A stretch of DNA of 64,000 nt from Flavobacterium sp. N1736 (GTDB lineage Bacteria; Bacteroidota; Bacteroidia; Flavobacteriales; Flavobacteriaceae), in contig NZ_CP109994.1 of NCBI RefSeq assembly GCF_025947065.1, positions 2,480,001-2,544,000 of the forward strand, written 5' to 3'. The notes under the pieces were generated by a model. It saw only the letters and a program-made list of their open reading frames with translations. It was not told the origin of the DNA and did no database searches. The position numbers and the translations under genes were made by a program. Below are positions 43,547-53,173 of this stretch, piece after piece; the stretch's first letter is position 1, and each line of letters starts with the position of its first letter.

Positions 43547-46500
43547 TCTCTTTTTTACCTCTAATTTCTGTTCTAATTTCTGTTCCATCTTTTGCGTAAA
43601 ATGTTTCCCTTACGGAGTCTCTCTTTTGTCCATTGTCTGGTTTGTCTATCTTCTTTTTGACTTCTCCAGCTATAGTTTTAACACCACTTGCAGCATTATC
43701 AACAGCACTTATTCCATCATCAATTTTATTTTCCATTGTTGGTTTGCCACCATTTGTTCCTTTTCCTTTAAATGCACCATTAAATCCTAATTCAAAAGCA
43801 GCTACGGTTGTCATCGCTTCTAAAGACCCTCCAAAATCTATCCAAAGTACATCTCTACCGCCTTTTGGTAAAGCACTTGGATCCTGATTATTTCCTCCAT
43901 CAGAAAATGCAATACCATTTCCTCCAGGACCAGATTTATCAGAACCTCTTCTCTCTGTAGTTGTACCAACAGATACTGCACCCATAATGTTTGAAACGGT
44001 AGTTTGCATTGTTTGAACTGCAGAATCATATTTACTGGAGAACCAACCTCCAAAGCTTGCAGTAGGATTTCTTGGAGCTAATTCTAAACCTTCTAACTCT
44101 CGACCCATACCCATTTTATTTTCCTGGAAAGCGTAAGTAGAATTATATTCATATTTTTCTGCCAAAGGATCTATATTAAAAAAGCGTCCTAAATCAGGCA
44201 TGTAATTTCTCCATTTAAAACTGTCCCAATTTAAGCCTAACTCGTCTTGACGTTCCTGGCCTTGGTATTTGTAATTATACCCAATTTGCTTATTATCAGA
44301 ATTATATCCTTTATGGGCTAAACCAAATGCGTAATAATTATTCTCTTCTAATATTTCTAGTTTATTTGTCGCGGTATTCTTAGCATAACTCAAACGAACG
44401 TTCCCTATATGATCTAAAAAATTATAAACATAGCCGTAAATTCGTGTTGCAGGATTTACACTTGTGTTTCGTACATACCCTTCTGCCGTTGGAAAAAACT
44501 GTAAGATGTCGTTTTTATAATGAAAACCACTTAAATATTTCGTGTTGGTTACAACATTATTTTCTGTTACTATTTTCTCTACTTTTTGTCCGCTTGCAGT
44601 GTAAATATACTCAATTGTATTTCCGGCTGCAAATGTTGTTTTTAGCGGCAAATTAAGATGATTATAGTCTATAGTAACGATTTTCTTGTTTTGGTCTTTT
44701 ATCAAATTTCCGTTTGCATCATAGGCGTAATCATCTTCAGTATCGTTGTATCCGTCGCTGTCGTCTTTAAATCCCTGCGGGTTGTTCGATTTGTCTGTAA
44801 CTTTCATAAGCTGGTTACTATTATTGGCATAAAAATAATCCAGATTATCCATATGATCTGCATAAGGATTGGTCGATATTCCTGCCATAAACATACGCTC
44901 GAGGCTTTTTATGTTTCCATTTTTATCATAAACGAGGTTTTCGCCAAAATAGTTTTTGCTGTCTGTGAGCTTAGGTATTTGATAGATCGCTGATTTCAAA
45001 CGATTTAAATTATCATAACGGTATCCATAACCACGAATGATGCCACCATCTGAATTTGTTGCCCAAAAAGTTTCGGCTATATTACCATTATAAAGTGCTT
45101 CTAAACGAAACATAATTGCCTCAGGGTTATTATAATTTATTTTAAAAGCAAACAAATCTCTTGAGGCATTATCTTCTTCTAAATTATTTATATTATTAAT
45201 GTTCGTTAGCCAGCCTCTTATATTATATTTATAATCAATTTTCTGTAGCGGGTTTTCAGTTGTATTCCCAACATTTTTACCTATTAACTTACCTAAAGCA
45301 TCATACGTATTGTCTGCAAGAAGTTCCACTGGTCCTTCATTTACTTTATGGGTATGGGTAAGCAAACGATCTTGTGCGGAATAGGTAAATCTTTCGACAA
45401 CTTCAATATTAAATCCGGACGTCATTGCCCTGTGTGCCGTAAATTTAATAAGTGTCTTTCCTGTAAAATCGAGCATATAATCGATAAGAGTAAAACCTCC
45501 CAGATGATTCTCTACATGTTCTTCTATTGGTCTTTTTTTAGCATCGTAAAATACAGTATTGGTTTCTCCCAAAACTGCCGAGGCTGTTGTAGGTACTCTT
45601 GTCCAACTGCCGGTTATCAAACGGCTATTTTCGTAATCTACTTTTTGTCCGCCAATATAATACGGTTCGTACACTATTTTAGGATATTTATAATCATCAT
45701 AATACGTTGCGCTAAGAATTTTTAAACCCGATGTTGGTGCATTCGCTCCTTTTATCGTAATTCCTTCAATAGTTCCTGAGCCCGGTTTGGTTTCTGTTAC
45801 CGGAATTACGGCATTTTGTGCCTCTTGTAAACTATATCTCGTTTGTGTATTCACCGTTGCATTTCGCCAGCCTGTGTATATTGACCTGCCAAGCGCGTCA
45901 TATTTTGTTATTAACCAACCTGTAGCCGTATCATCCTGAAATGGCGAATTTGCAGGACCCGTTGCTACAACGTGATTTTGTTTGTCGAATACTGTAAACT
46001 CCCATTGTTTGCCGGGTATTTTTTTCTCGACTTCACGATTGCGATAATCGTATTTGTACTGATAACATAAATTATTCAGTACTTCATCACTAATAACTCC
46101 GTCTGCTGCTTTTGGCGGAATTACATAGGTTTTATTATTGTATTCATCAAATACATAGTAGGTGTCGTGTTTTTGTCCTGATTCGTACAGTCGCCTCAAA
46201 ACAACCAAACCTTCCTGGTTTTTAAACTCAACGATACTTCCGTTAGATTCTAAAGGATCTGCGGCTGAATTTTCGTCGTAAGTAATGGTTTTATACAGCT
46301 CATTTTTAGGGTAATAACCGTTATCCCAAAAAGAGATATCGTATAAACCTGTCGCTGCATTCCAACTTGTAATGGCTTCAAACAAACGAACTTCGTTATC
46401 CTGATTGGTTTGGTAATCTATTTTTATTTCATGCCCTTTATCCATTGCCCAATCCGTTCCCGGAGCGGCTTGTTTTAAAACACGGCTTAATGGCGATGCT

Positions 46501-46919
46501 TCAAGCTTTTTTTGAAAAAACGGATTCATCGTGTTTTCATAAATATCCGTTTGATAATAGGCATGTGTAGCATCAAAAGCAGATTGCGCATCGATTCTCG
46601 AATAACTTCCGTTACCATTAGAAGAGAAAGGCAAATATTCTTTTTCTTGTCTGCCAAAACCGTCATATTCAATATGAGTAACAATATTCGATCCGTCTCC
46701 GCCCTGTCCAATGGCAATGGTTTGCACGGGACGACCTAAACCGTCAAAGTAGGTTATGTTTTCTTTTACGTCACTTTTATTTTTAATTCCGTTAACCGTT
46801 GTCATCGGAGTATTAAAAGTACGATTGAATGTGTAATTTTCGTTACTTGATTGCGCTTGTAAAACAGCCGTTATAAAAAACAATAAAACAGCTATATAAT
46901 GGGATATATTTTTTATCAT
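43539..46919 (-). CDS. DUF6443/RHS-repeat secreted protein (polymorphic toxin-like)
   Basis: 1126-residue RHS/YD-repeat protein of the flavobacterial DUF6443 type. Start at the ATG at 46917-46919 (MIKNISHYIAVLLFFITAVL), a Sec signal; the upstream ATG at 46973 is less likely. DUF6443 part: TYFDGLGRPVQTIAIGQGGD and EYDGFGRQEKEYLPF. YD repeats continue (YDALGRSIYTGW, YDYRNREVEKK, YDANGNLIKDQN). The RHS-associated core is YNFLDHIGNVRLSYAKN to WRNYMPDLGRFFNIDPLAEK, and the variable tip of about 200 residues ends RETFYAKDGTEIRTEIRG. No known nuclease or deaminase signature is visible in the tip. It follows the SpvB-like gene by 4 bp and overlaps immunity A. Presumably an encapsulating shell presenting the tip. 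Confidence 0.88.
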   Translation of the reverse strand: MIKNISHYIAVLLFFITAVLQAQSSNENYTFNRTFNTPMTTVNGIKNKSDVKENITYFDGLGRPVQTIAIGQGGDGSNIVTHIEYDGFGRQEKEYLPFSSNGNGSYSRIDAQSAFDATHAYYQTDIYENTMNPFFQKKLEASPLSRVLKQAAPGTDWAMDKGHEIKIDYQTNQDNEVRLFEAITSWNAATGLYDISFWDNGYYPKNELYKTITYDENSAADPLESNGSIVEFKNQEGLVVLRRLYESGQKHDTYYVFDEYNNKTYVIPPKAADGVISDEVLNNLCYQYKYDYRNREVEKKIPGKQWEFTVFDKQNHVVATGPANSPFQDDTATGWLITKYDALGRSIYTGWRNATVNTQTRYSLQEAQNAVIPVTETKPGSGTIEGITIKGANAPTSGLKILSATYYDDYKYPKIVYEPYYIGGQKVDYENSRLITGSWTRVPTTASAVLGETNTVFYDAKKRPIEEHVENHLGGFTLIDYMLDFTGKTLIKFTAHRAMTSGFNIEVVERFTYSAQDRLLTHTHKVNEGPVELLADNTYDALGKLIGKNVGNTTENPLQKIDYKYNIRGWLTNINNINNLEEDNASRDLFAFKINYNNPEAIMFRLEALYNGNIAETFWATNSDGGIIRGYGYRYDNLNRLKSAIYQIPKLTDSKNYFGENLVYDKNGNIKSLERMFMAGISTNPYADHMDNLDYFYANNSNQLMKVTDKSNNPQGFKDDSDGYNDTEDDYAYDANGNLIKDQNKKIVTIDYNHLNLPLKTTFAAGNTIEYIYTASGQKVEKIVTENNVVTNTKYLSGFHYKNDILQFFPTAEGYVRNTSVNPATRIYGYVYNFLDHIGNVRLSYAKNTATNKLEILEENNYYAFGLAHKGYNSDNKQIGYNYKYQGQERQDELGLNWDSFKWRNYMPDLGRFFNIDPLAEKYEYNSTYAFQENKMGMGRELEGLELAPRNPTASFGGWFSSKYDSAVQTMQTTVSNIMGAVSVGTTTERRGSDKSGPGGNGIAFSDGGNNQDPSALPKGGRDVLWIDFGGSLEAMTTVAAFELGFNGAFKGKGTNGGKPTMENKIDDGISAVDNAASGVKTIAGEVKKKIDKPDNGQKRDSVRETFYAKDGTEIRTEIRGKKENE

Positions 46920-46923
46920 GATG

Positions 46924-49900
46924 TTATTCTTTATAATGATATTGGTTTTCAGACAGTAAATTCCCATCTGCATCTTTTACAAATTGCAATCTTCCAAAGC
47001 TGTCATAAGTAAAATAAGTAAATACGTCGCGAGCATCTTTTTTCATGCTTAAACCAATAAGTGGTTTGTGTATGTAAGTTGTAATCATGGTATTACCAAA
47101 TTCTTCTTTGCTATAAGCGAAATTTTTTATCGCCTTAAACATACTTTCCTCTGTTCCTTTGTCTGATGCGGTTTGCACTTCATTTATCAAACTTACCGGA
47201 ATACTTTTGTAGGCTATATTCTCAATTACAGCAACCGGCAATGTTTTATTATAACCCCAAACAATCGATACGGGAGTACTGCCTTCTTGGGTATATTGCA
47301 TAATATTTCCTTTATCATCATACAAATCAAAAGAGATTATTTTGTCTGTTACCAGATTTAAAGCTGCTGTTCCTTTATTTACGAGTTTGTATTTTGGCAA
47401 TAATAAGTTGCTCGTTGCACCACTTTTGTCGTAAACGGTTTTTTGCTCAGCTATTTTTGTAGCTCCTCTGTATGTTTGCGTATTTAGAGGAATGCCTATC
47501 ATATTTGTTGCTACTAAATCTTTTACAAATGGCTCGTCTGCCATTTCCGAATCTTGTGGATAATAGTATTTGGTTTCGAGGGTTTCATTACTTTTTGAGG
47601 TTGTACTTTTAACCGCAGTTAGTTGTATATTATTTGGCAAATTATTATATATAAATTCCTCACTTTCTTCAACTATACCATCCTTGAAATAATTTTTTAC
47701 TGTTTTAGATTTTAGTTTATCAAATCCTGTGTAGATTTTGAAATAAGGGATTTTTAAACCATTAGGTCCATAATTTTCTACGGTATATTTATTTGTTGCA
47801 TAAATTCCATCATAAGCAAATTCTCTATAAGGATTGTATGGAATATCTTTTAATATGTTAGGAAAGCTAACTCCTAAAGGAAAAATATGTTTGGATACAA
47901 ACGAGTTTCCTGTACACAATTGGTTTTGATCCATTAACTCATAATTAATTTCATCAACATACCCTCTGTTTTTTTCTACTTCTTTTCCATAGTAGTCATA
48001 CAACTCTTCTTTGATTATTTTTTTATCATTATAAAATAATTTCTTTAACAATTTTCCTCTGTGCCACTCTTGTGGTTCATCTTCCCGGTAGTCATCAAAT
48101 AATGGAATTTCTGAAAATAAGGGTTCTTTAAAACTAAAATAATGATCTTCTTTAATTTCCGTCTTATTTATATTATCGTAATCTATTTGACTTACTTTAG
48201 TATACCCCACATTTGAGCCGGATGTTTTATAAAGTGGCAATGTAGATGATGAAGACAATCTTACTCCAAGTTGATCTTCAATTTGAGTTGAATGACCTCC
48301 CTCACCTGGTTCATAATGGATACCATCAAAAACATAAAGAGAGATACTTTCAACATATGTTGGTACATTCATCATTTTACCGGACGTAATTTTATTATCA
48401 TCTAAGTATTTGAAGTAAGTTGTATATTTTGCACTACCAAAGTTTTCATCAGTATAGGTTTGAATATCTTTTATTCGTAACCCTCCAACACGTACATCGT
48501 CTCTTACTTTGTCTCTATATTTAATTCGAAAACTAGTATTATGATAAAAATTATAATCATTTGGGCTTGATAGTAAATAATTTTGGGTAACTATAACTTT
48601 CATTCTATAAGTACCTTTACCCCCTATATCAAAAGAACCATTTATAATTCCTGATGCATTTTCGTCTTTAGAAATTGTACCCTGATATTTTATATCTTTA
48701 TAAGTGCCATTGTCTTGTTTTTGCTGCAGATAAAACGCAACCTTATTAAATTCTGTATATATATTTTTATAATTGGGGACTTTAAAAGGTAAGTTTGAAT
48801 TTATCAATAGACTTATTTCACTAGATTTTAAGGTTGTACTGTGAATACTTGTTTCTATGGGTTCACTATAGAATACTTTATTGAACATGTTTACTTCATT
48901 CGGTGCAGGATAATAATAGTTTAAAGCATAACCTGAAATAACAAATGAAGACTCTTTAATTGCATAGCGTTCATCAGAGATGGCATCAAAATAATTTGCA
49001 GTTGTTGGATTGGTTAAACATTTATGGTTTTCATAATCGTAATGTTTAATTCCTCCTTCAGGAAATTTAATACTTTTAAGTGAAAATGTTTTAGTATATA
49101 AAGTGTCTAAATCTCTATTAAAGCCTAAATTACTTTCCACATGATATTCTGGTAATAAATTTTCAGGAAAAAGAGAAACGTTTGTTTTTTTACCATTAAA
49201 ATAGCCCCAATGATCCTGGGCTTTTGAATATTTTGATGGAATTTTATCAAATAAATAATAATCAAAGTTATAATTCTCGACAACCGTATTTTTTGTATCG
49301 TAAAATTTAACTGCATCAAGTCTTAATCGCTTATCAACAGCATCTTTACCAAAAAGATGCATATCGGCATTAAAATAACTCTGAACTAATTCGATTTTTT
49401 TAATTAAATTATTCGCAATATCGTAAACTTCTATTTTTTCTAATCTTTTTGCACCCGTTTGTAAATCAAGTCTGTCTCCATAAGTAAAATTAATTTTACC
49501 AGAAGGAAAAATAATTTCAGAGATCAATTTTTCTTTTGTGCCAGTAATACTTGACTCATAAGAAGTACCTGTTTTTTCTCGTGAAGACCTAACAATTATT
49601 TGACTGACATGATTTCCCAAATTTGTATATAACATATAATTTGCTGAAATATAATTATAGATAATTTCTTTGTTTTTTGTAGAAACTATTCTTTTCAATT
49701 GCCAGGATTGATCAAATGGAGTAAGACCGTATTGACTTATTGATGATGTACCGTCCTTACCTAAAATTATGTTATAACCGGTAGGAAGTTGAATTGAAAA
49801 GTTATCAATATAATTAGAATTACCTCTGGCTAAAATCTCATAATTAATACTAATATCATCTAATGGAAAAGTTATAAACTTTTTTAGTTCCTGACTAAAC

Positions 49901-50478
49901 ATAAACTTACCACTATGCCCAAAGAAGCTATAATAAAACTCATCGGGGCGAGAATCTTCATTACCAAAAACATTTCTTATATCATTTCCTGCTAAAAATG
50001 CTTTTGCATAAAACTGCATCCTACTCCCATGTTCACCACGATTATTACAATCCCATCCTGTACTTTCAGTAGGATCTATAGACGTGTTTAATCGTCCTAT
50101 TCCAAAAGTTTTTTTGTTGCTATAATCCTGATTCATAAAATATCGTTCATCTGGTGCACCATGATTATTTCGAGTTATTTGCCCGCCAATATTCAAACTC
50201 CAGCCCAAACCTACAGATGTGGCGTCTTCTTCTACCTTAATACCGCCTGTGTTATATGAAATAGAAATTGGTATCTCCATACCGTCCAGATTAATAGAAT
50301 ATATTGGAATATCAATAGAGGACTGTCCGGTATAAAGAGATACATTATTTAATAATCTTTTCTTGAATTGATAAGATTCCGGTGGTAAAGGAATACCGTA
50401 ATCATATTCTGTCGATTTTTGACTATATATATTTAACGCTACTAATAATAGTATTACTGTTATAAAATTAATTTTCAT
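46924..50478 (-). CDS. Large SpvB/RHS-like secreted shell protein
   Basis: 1184 residues with Sec signal MKINFITVILLLVALNIYSQ. N-terminal text TGQSSIDIPIYSINLDGMEI, GLGWSLNIGGQITRNNHGAP resembles the SpvB/TcB-type first part of RHS complexes, and the C-terminal part has YD-like segments (VFTYFTYDSFGRLQFVKDAD). It is the usual upstream partner of the DUF6443 RHS gene in flavobacteria and may form part of a TcB/TcC-like cocoon; that is inference from family knowledge. It ends 5 bp before the RHS ATG. No catalytic motif seen. Confidence 0.8.
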   Translation of the reverse strand: MKINFITVILLLVALNIYSQKSTEYDYGIPLPPESYQFKKRLLNNVSLYTGQSSIDIPIYSINLDGMEIPISISYNTGGIKVEEDATSVGLGWSLNIGGQITRNNHGAPDERYFMNQDYSNKKTFGIGRLNTSIDPTESTGWDCNNRGEHGSRMQFYAKAFLAGNDIRNVFGNEDSRPDEFYYSFFGHSGKFMFSQELKKFITFPLDDISINYEILARGNSNYIDNFSIQLPTGYNIILGKDGTSSISQYGLTPFDQSWQLKRIVSTKNKEIIYNYISANYMLYTNLGNHVSQIIVRSSREKTGTSYESSITGTKEKLISEIIFPSGKINFTYGDRLDLQTGAKRLEKIEVYDIANNLIKKIELVQSYFNADMHLFGKDAVDKRLRLDAVKFYDTKNTVVENYNFDYYLFDKIPSKYSKAQDHWGYFNGKKTNVSLFPENLLPEYHVESNLGFNRDLDTLYTKTFSLKSIKFPEGGIKHYDYENHKCLTNPTTANYFDAISDERYAIKESSFVISGYALNYYYPAPNEVNMFNKVFYSEPIETSIHSTTLKSSEISLLINSNLPFKVPNYKNIYTEFNKVAFYLQQKQDNGTYKDIKYQGTISKDENASGIINGSFDIGGKGTYRMKVIVTQNYLLSSPNDYNFYHNTSFRIKYRDKVRDDVRVGGLRIKDIQTYTDENFGSAKYTTYFKYLDDNKITSGKMMNVPTYVESISLYVFDGIHYEPGEGGHSTQIEDQLGVRLSSSSTLPLYKTSGSNVGYTKVSQIDYDNINKTEIKEDHYFSFKEPLFSEIPLFDDYREDEPQEWHRGKLLKKLFYNDKKIIKEELYDYYGKEVEKNRGYVDEINYELMDQNQLCTGNSFVSKHIFPLGVSFPNILKDIPYNPYREFAYDGIYATNKYTVENYGPNGLKIPYFKIYTGFDKLKSKTVKNYFKDGIVEESEEFIYNNLPNNIQLTAVKSTTSKSNETLETKYYYPQDSEMADEPFVKDLVATNMIGIPLNTQTYRGATKIAEQKTVYDKSGATSNLLLPKYKLVNKGTAALNLVTDKIISFDLYDDKGNIMQYTQEGSTPVSIVWGYNKTLPVAVIENIAYKSIPVSLINEVQTASDKGTEESMFKAIKNFAYSKEEFGNTMITTYIHKPLIGLSMKKDARDVFTYFTYDSFGRLQFVKDADGNLLSENQYHYKE

Positions 50479-50507
50479 GGTTTTTGTATTATTTGGTTGT
50501 TATTGAT

Positions 50508-52172
50508 TTAATGTTTCCCTCTTCGTATCACTTTCACACCATCACTCTGCACATTTGTCTTAACATTTATCACATAAATTCCTTCGGGATATCGGCTTAA
50601 ATCGACCGGAACAGTTCGGGTTGTAATAGGAAACTGCTGTAGCAGGCGACCTGCCATATCTACGACTGTAACTGTGCCTTTTTCATATTCATAACCTATA
50701 ATTATATTAGTAAAGCTTACCACAGGATTCGGAATCGCTTCGATGCCTTTAGATTTTGATTTTTCAGGCTTTTGTTTGTCTTTTATTTTGACAACCCAAA
50801 AATCATTTCCGCCAATACTGGAGTTTTTATCTTTCGAAACATCAGACTTTGACGTGCCTGCCATTAAGTAACCGCCATCTCTGGTTTCGAATAATTTTTG
50901 CATGATATCTTCGCCATTACTTCCGACGATTCTCTTCCAGATTTCCTCGCCTTTTTTATCAATTTTCAATGCGATATATCCGCTTTCTTTATCTTCTCTT
51001 TTAGGTATTATTCCGGCTGTTTTTTGAACGATATCTCCTTTAGAGAATTTATGTTCACTTTGCGAATAACCTCCAATCAAATAGGTATGATCTGCATTTT
51101 CTACCAGTGAGGCCAGAATATCTGTTTTACCAAAATCATAGGTTTTACTCCACAAAACATCGCCTTTTTCATCTAATTTTAAAACCCAATAATCGGTGCC
51201 ATTACTTACCATTCCGCCCAAAGAAGTTAGCGGACTTGTACTATTTGAGTTTCCACCAACAATATAGCCGTCATCTTCTGTTTGATGAATCGTATACAAT
51301 TGATTATCGCCATTTCCGCCGTATGTATTTTGCCATTCTATGGTGCCGACATCACTGATTTTCAGAATCCAATAATCACCAATTCCTTTTTGAGGTGCTG
51401 TTTTATCTCCGGATTGCGGAGAGTTTGAATAACCGCCAATAATGTAACCGCCATCTTTGGTTTGTTCCATGCTTCTTAATAAATCAGCATAATCTCCGCC
51501 GTATGTTTTTTGCCATTCGATTACTCCGGATTTATTCAATTTGACAATCCAGTAATCCATATTGCCACGGCTTTTTTCTGATTTTATGTATACGTCCGGT
51601 TTAGTATCTAAAGGCTGATAATGGGTTGTAGTGTTCCCTAATTCCGGACTTGAACTTGAAGATCCTGCCAGCATATAGCCGCCATCTTTGGTTTGAAAAG
51701 CACAAACTAATTCATCCTGACCACTTCCGCCAATGGTGCGCTGCCATTGTTCATTGCCTTTGGCATCCAGTTTAATAACCCAAAAATCTGTACTGCCTTT
51801 ATTATTGTCTTTCTTTTGAAAATCATTTGATGAATTGGATGTTCCGGCAAGAATAAAACCACCATCTCTTGTAATCTTTATACTTTGAAGCAAATCGAAA
51901 CCACTTCCTCCAAAACTTTTCTGCCAGTCCAGATTACCGCTTTCATCCATTTTCCAGATCCAGTAATCCAGATCTCCATTGTTGTTTTCTTCTTTATTTC
52001 CTGTTTTATTAGACAACGAGCTTCCAGCCAAAATAAAACCATAATCTGCGGTTGGCTGAGCGTCAAATAAATAATCGGAATGGATTCCTCCATAGGTTTT
52101 TTCCCAAAGAATATCCTGAGACCAACTCAGAAGTGGAAAAACGAATACCAGTAATAAGTAGATTTTTTTCAT
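50508..52172 (-). CDS. T9SS-sorted seven-repeat beta-propeller protein
   Basis: About 554 residues from the ATG at 52170-52172 (MKKIYLLLVFVFPLLSWSQ), with Sec signal. An upstream in-frame ATG at 52235 would spoil the signal. Seven repeats follow the pattern W-x-K-T-Y-G-G ... TKDGGYIIGGYS ... DYWILKI, the signature of a seven-bladed propeller. The C-terminal 75 residues (IPNPVVSFTNIIIGYE, GRLLQQFPI, YPEGIYVINV) are a type A T9SS sorting domain, so the protein is secreted or surface attached. It begins the RHS operon and could be a surface adhesin or an anchor for the RHS complex; function unproven. Confidence 0.87.
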   Translation of the reverse strand: MKKIYLLLVFVFPLLSWSQDILWEKTYGGIHSDYLFDAQPTADYGFILAGSSLSNKTGNKEENNNGDLDYWIWKMDESGNLDWQKSFGGSGFDLLQSIKITRDGGFILAGTSNSSNDFQKKDNNKGSTDFWVIKLDAKGNEQWQRTIGGSGQDELVCAFQTKDGGYMLAGSSSSSPELGNTTTHYQPLDTKPDVYIKSEKSRGNMDYWIVKLNKSGVIEWQKTYGGDYADLLRSMEQTKDGGYIIGGYSNSPQSGDKTAPQKGIGDYWILKISDVGTIEWQNTYGGNGDNQLYTIHQTEDDGYIVGGNSNSTSPLTSLGGMVSNGTDYWVLKLDEKGDVLWSKTYDFGKTDILASLVENADHTYLIGGYSQSEHKFSKGDIVQKTAGIIPKREDKESGYIALKIDKKGEEIWKRIVGSNGEDIMQKLFETRDGGYLMAGTSKSDVSKDKNSSIGGNDFWVVKIKDKQKPEKSKSKGIEAIPNPVVSFTNIIIGYEYEKGTVTVVDMAGRLLQQFPITTRTVPVDLSRYPEGIYVINVKTNVQSDGVKVIRRGKH

Positions 52173-52260
52173 GGCTTGTAGTTTAGAAGTTAAGTGAAGA
52201 TTTTTTTGTAAGTAAATACGTCGTTCACATAACAAGGTTAGGCATAGTTTATATAGTAAA

Positions 52261-52301
52261 CAATACCCATTTTCCGTGATTTTTCTACAATACCCACTTT
52301 C
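52261..52301 (-). promoter_or_regulatory. Two direct repeats upstream of RHS operon
   Basis: CAATACCCATTTTC at 52261-52274 and CAATACCCACTTTC at 52288-52301, with a 27-bp period, about 90-130 bp upstream of the T9SS gene start. Tandem sites 2.6 turns apart are typical of response-regulator dimers. No clear -7 box is visible in the interval. Confidence 0.5.
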
Positions 52302-52309
52302 GGGGATGG

Positions 52310-52357
52310 GGTAATTATAAAGTGTTTTTATTTTTCATTTTTCCAAACAAAAAGTAA
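52310..52357 (+). pseudogene. Relic of the DUF2798-like gene 3' end
   Basis: In frame GNYKVFLFFIFPNKK then TAA, matching the last codons GLISNVFSFFIFSNKK of the gene at 33981-34184. The nucleotide match continues past the stop into TTATTCA...TTAAACTCCTGCAAGG. The rest of the gene is missing. It indicates that a copy of that junction existed on this side of the RHS island. Confidence 0.65.
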
Positions 52358-52377
52358 ATTATTCACAAGGTTAAACT

Positions 52378-52495
52378 CCTGCAAGGTTTTCAAAACCTTG
52401 TAGATTTTATTATTTACATCAGGATACTTACAAGGTTTTTATTATTAACATCAGATACCTACAAGGTTTTGAAAACCTTGCAGGAAAAATTTTCG
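52378..52495. repeat. Composite palindromic repeat, right flank of RHS island
   Basis: Palindromes at 52378-52404 and 52458-52484 with the same linker text as 37304-37425 (ATTTACATCAGGATAC, TTATTATTAACATCAGATACC) and the same orientation. The remaining interval to 52712 contains no gene. Confidence 0.85.
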
Positions 52496-52712
52496 CACAA
52501 TCATCATCTTTTTTTATTCCCAAATACCTAAACTATCTTCTTTTAGTTCGGATTTTTTATCATTGTTATTTCAAACTTTCTGTTAAACAAATCTTGTTTA
52601 TTTATTTTTTCAAACTTTTTTCACGAATTGTAAGAACACTTTTTAAAACCCACTTCAATATTTGTAGAAAAATTAGTTTTATATTAGCTGAACTAAAACT
52701 TATCCTAATAAA

Positions 52713-53162
52713 ATGATTAAACAGCAATACAATCTTTTACTTGCAGATGATGACGAAGATGATTGTGATTTTTTTAAAGAAGCCTTAGAAGAATTAAATC
52801 TTCCAACATCGCTTGTTACGGTTAATGATGGCGTACAGCTTATGGATTATTTATCTAAAAGTGGTGCTGAAAATTTGCCTGATATTTTGTTTCTTGACCT
52901 AAATATGCCCCGAAAAAATGGTCTGGAATGCTTAACCGAAATAAAACAGGCAAATGAATATAAGAATCTTCCTGTTATCATTTTTTCTACCTCTTTAGAC
53001 AGAGATATTGTAGATTTAGTGTATGAAAAAGGAGCTGTTCATTACATTCGGAAACCCGGTGAATTTGCCAAATTAAAAAAAGTGATTGGAAATGCGTTGA
53101 ACCTGGCATCTGAAACTAATTTTAAACAACCCGCAAGAGAGCATTTTATCCTGCAACCCTAA
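52713..53162 (+). CDS. Single-domain response regulator (Rcp1-like)
   Basis: 149 residues, receiver domain only: LLLADDDEDDCDFFKEALEE with acidic pocket, phosphoacceptor Asp in ILFLDLNMPRKNGLECL, then VIIFSTSLD and a conserved Lys in HYIRKPGEFAKL. This is the form found in phytochrome-type kinase pairs such as Rcp1. The multi-PAS kinase begins 11 bp after its stop, so they are co-transcribed and likely a phosphorelay pair. No output domain, so it passes phosphate or acts by protein contact. Confidence 0.92.
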   Translation: MIKQQYNLLLADDDEDDCDFFKEALEELNLPTSLVTVNDGVQLMDYLSKSGAENLPDILFLDLNMPRKNGLECLTEIKQANEYKNLPVIIFSTSLDRDIVDLVYEKGAVHYIRKPGEFAKLKKVIGNALNLASETNFKQPAREHFILQP

Positions 53163-53173
53163 TATTTATTTGA

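Noticed and set aside
39108..46919. Insertion sequence or transposon explaining the repeated tips
   Set aside because: No transposase or integrase gene and no terminal inverted repeats around single modules; homologous exchange explains the repeats better.
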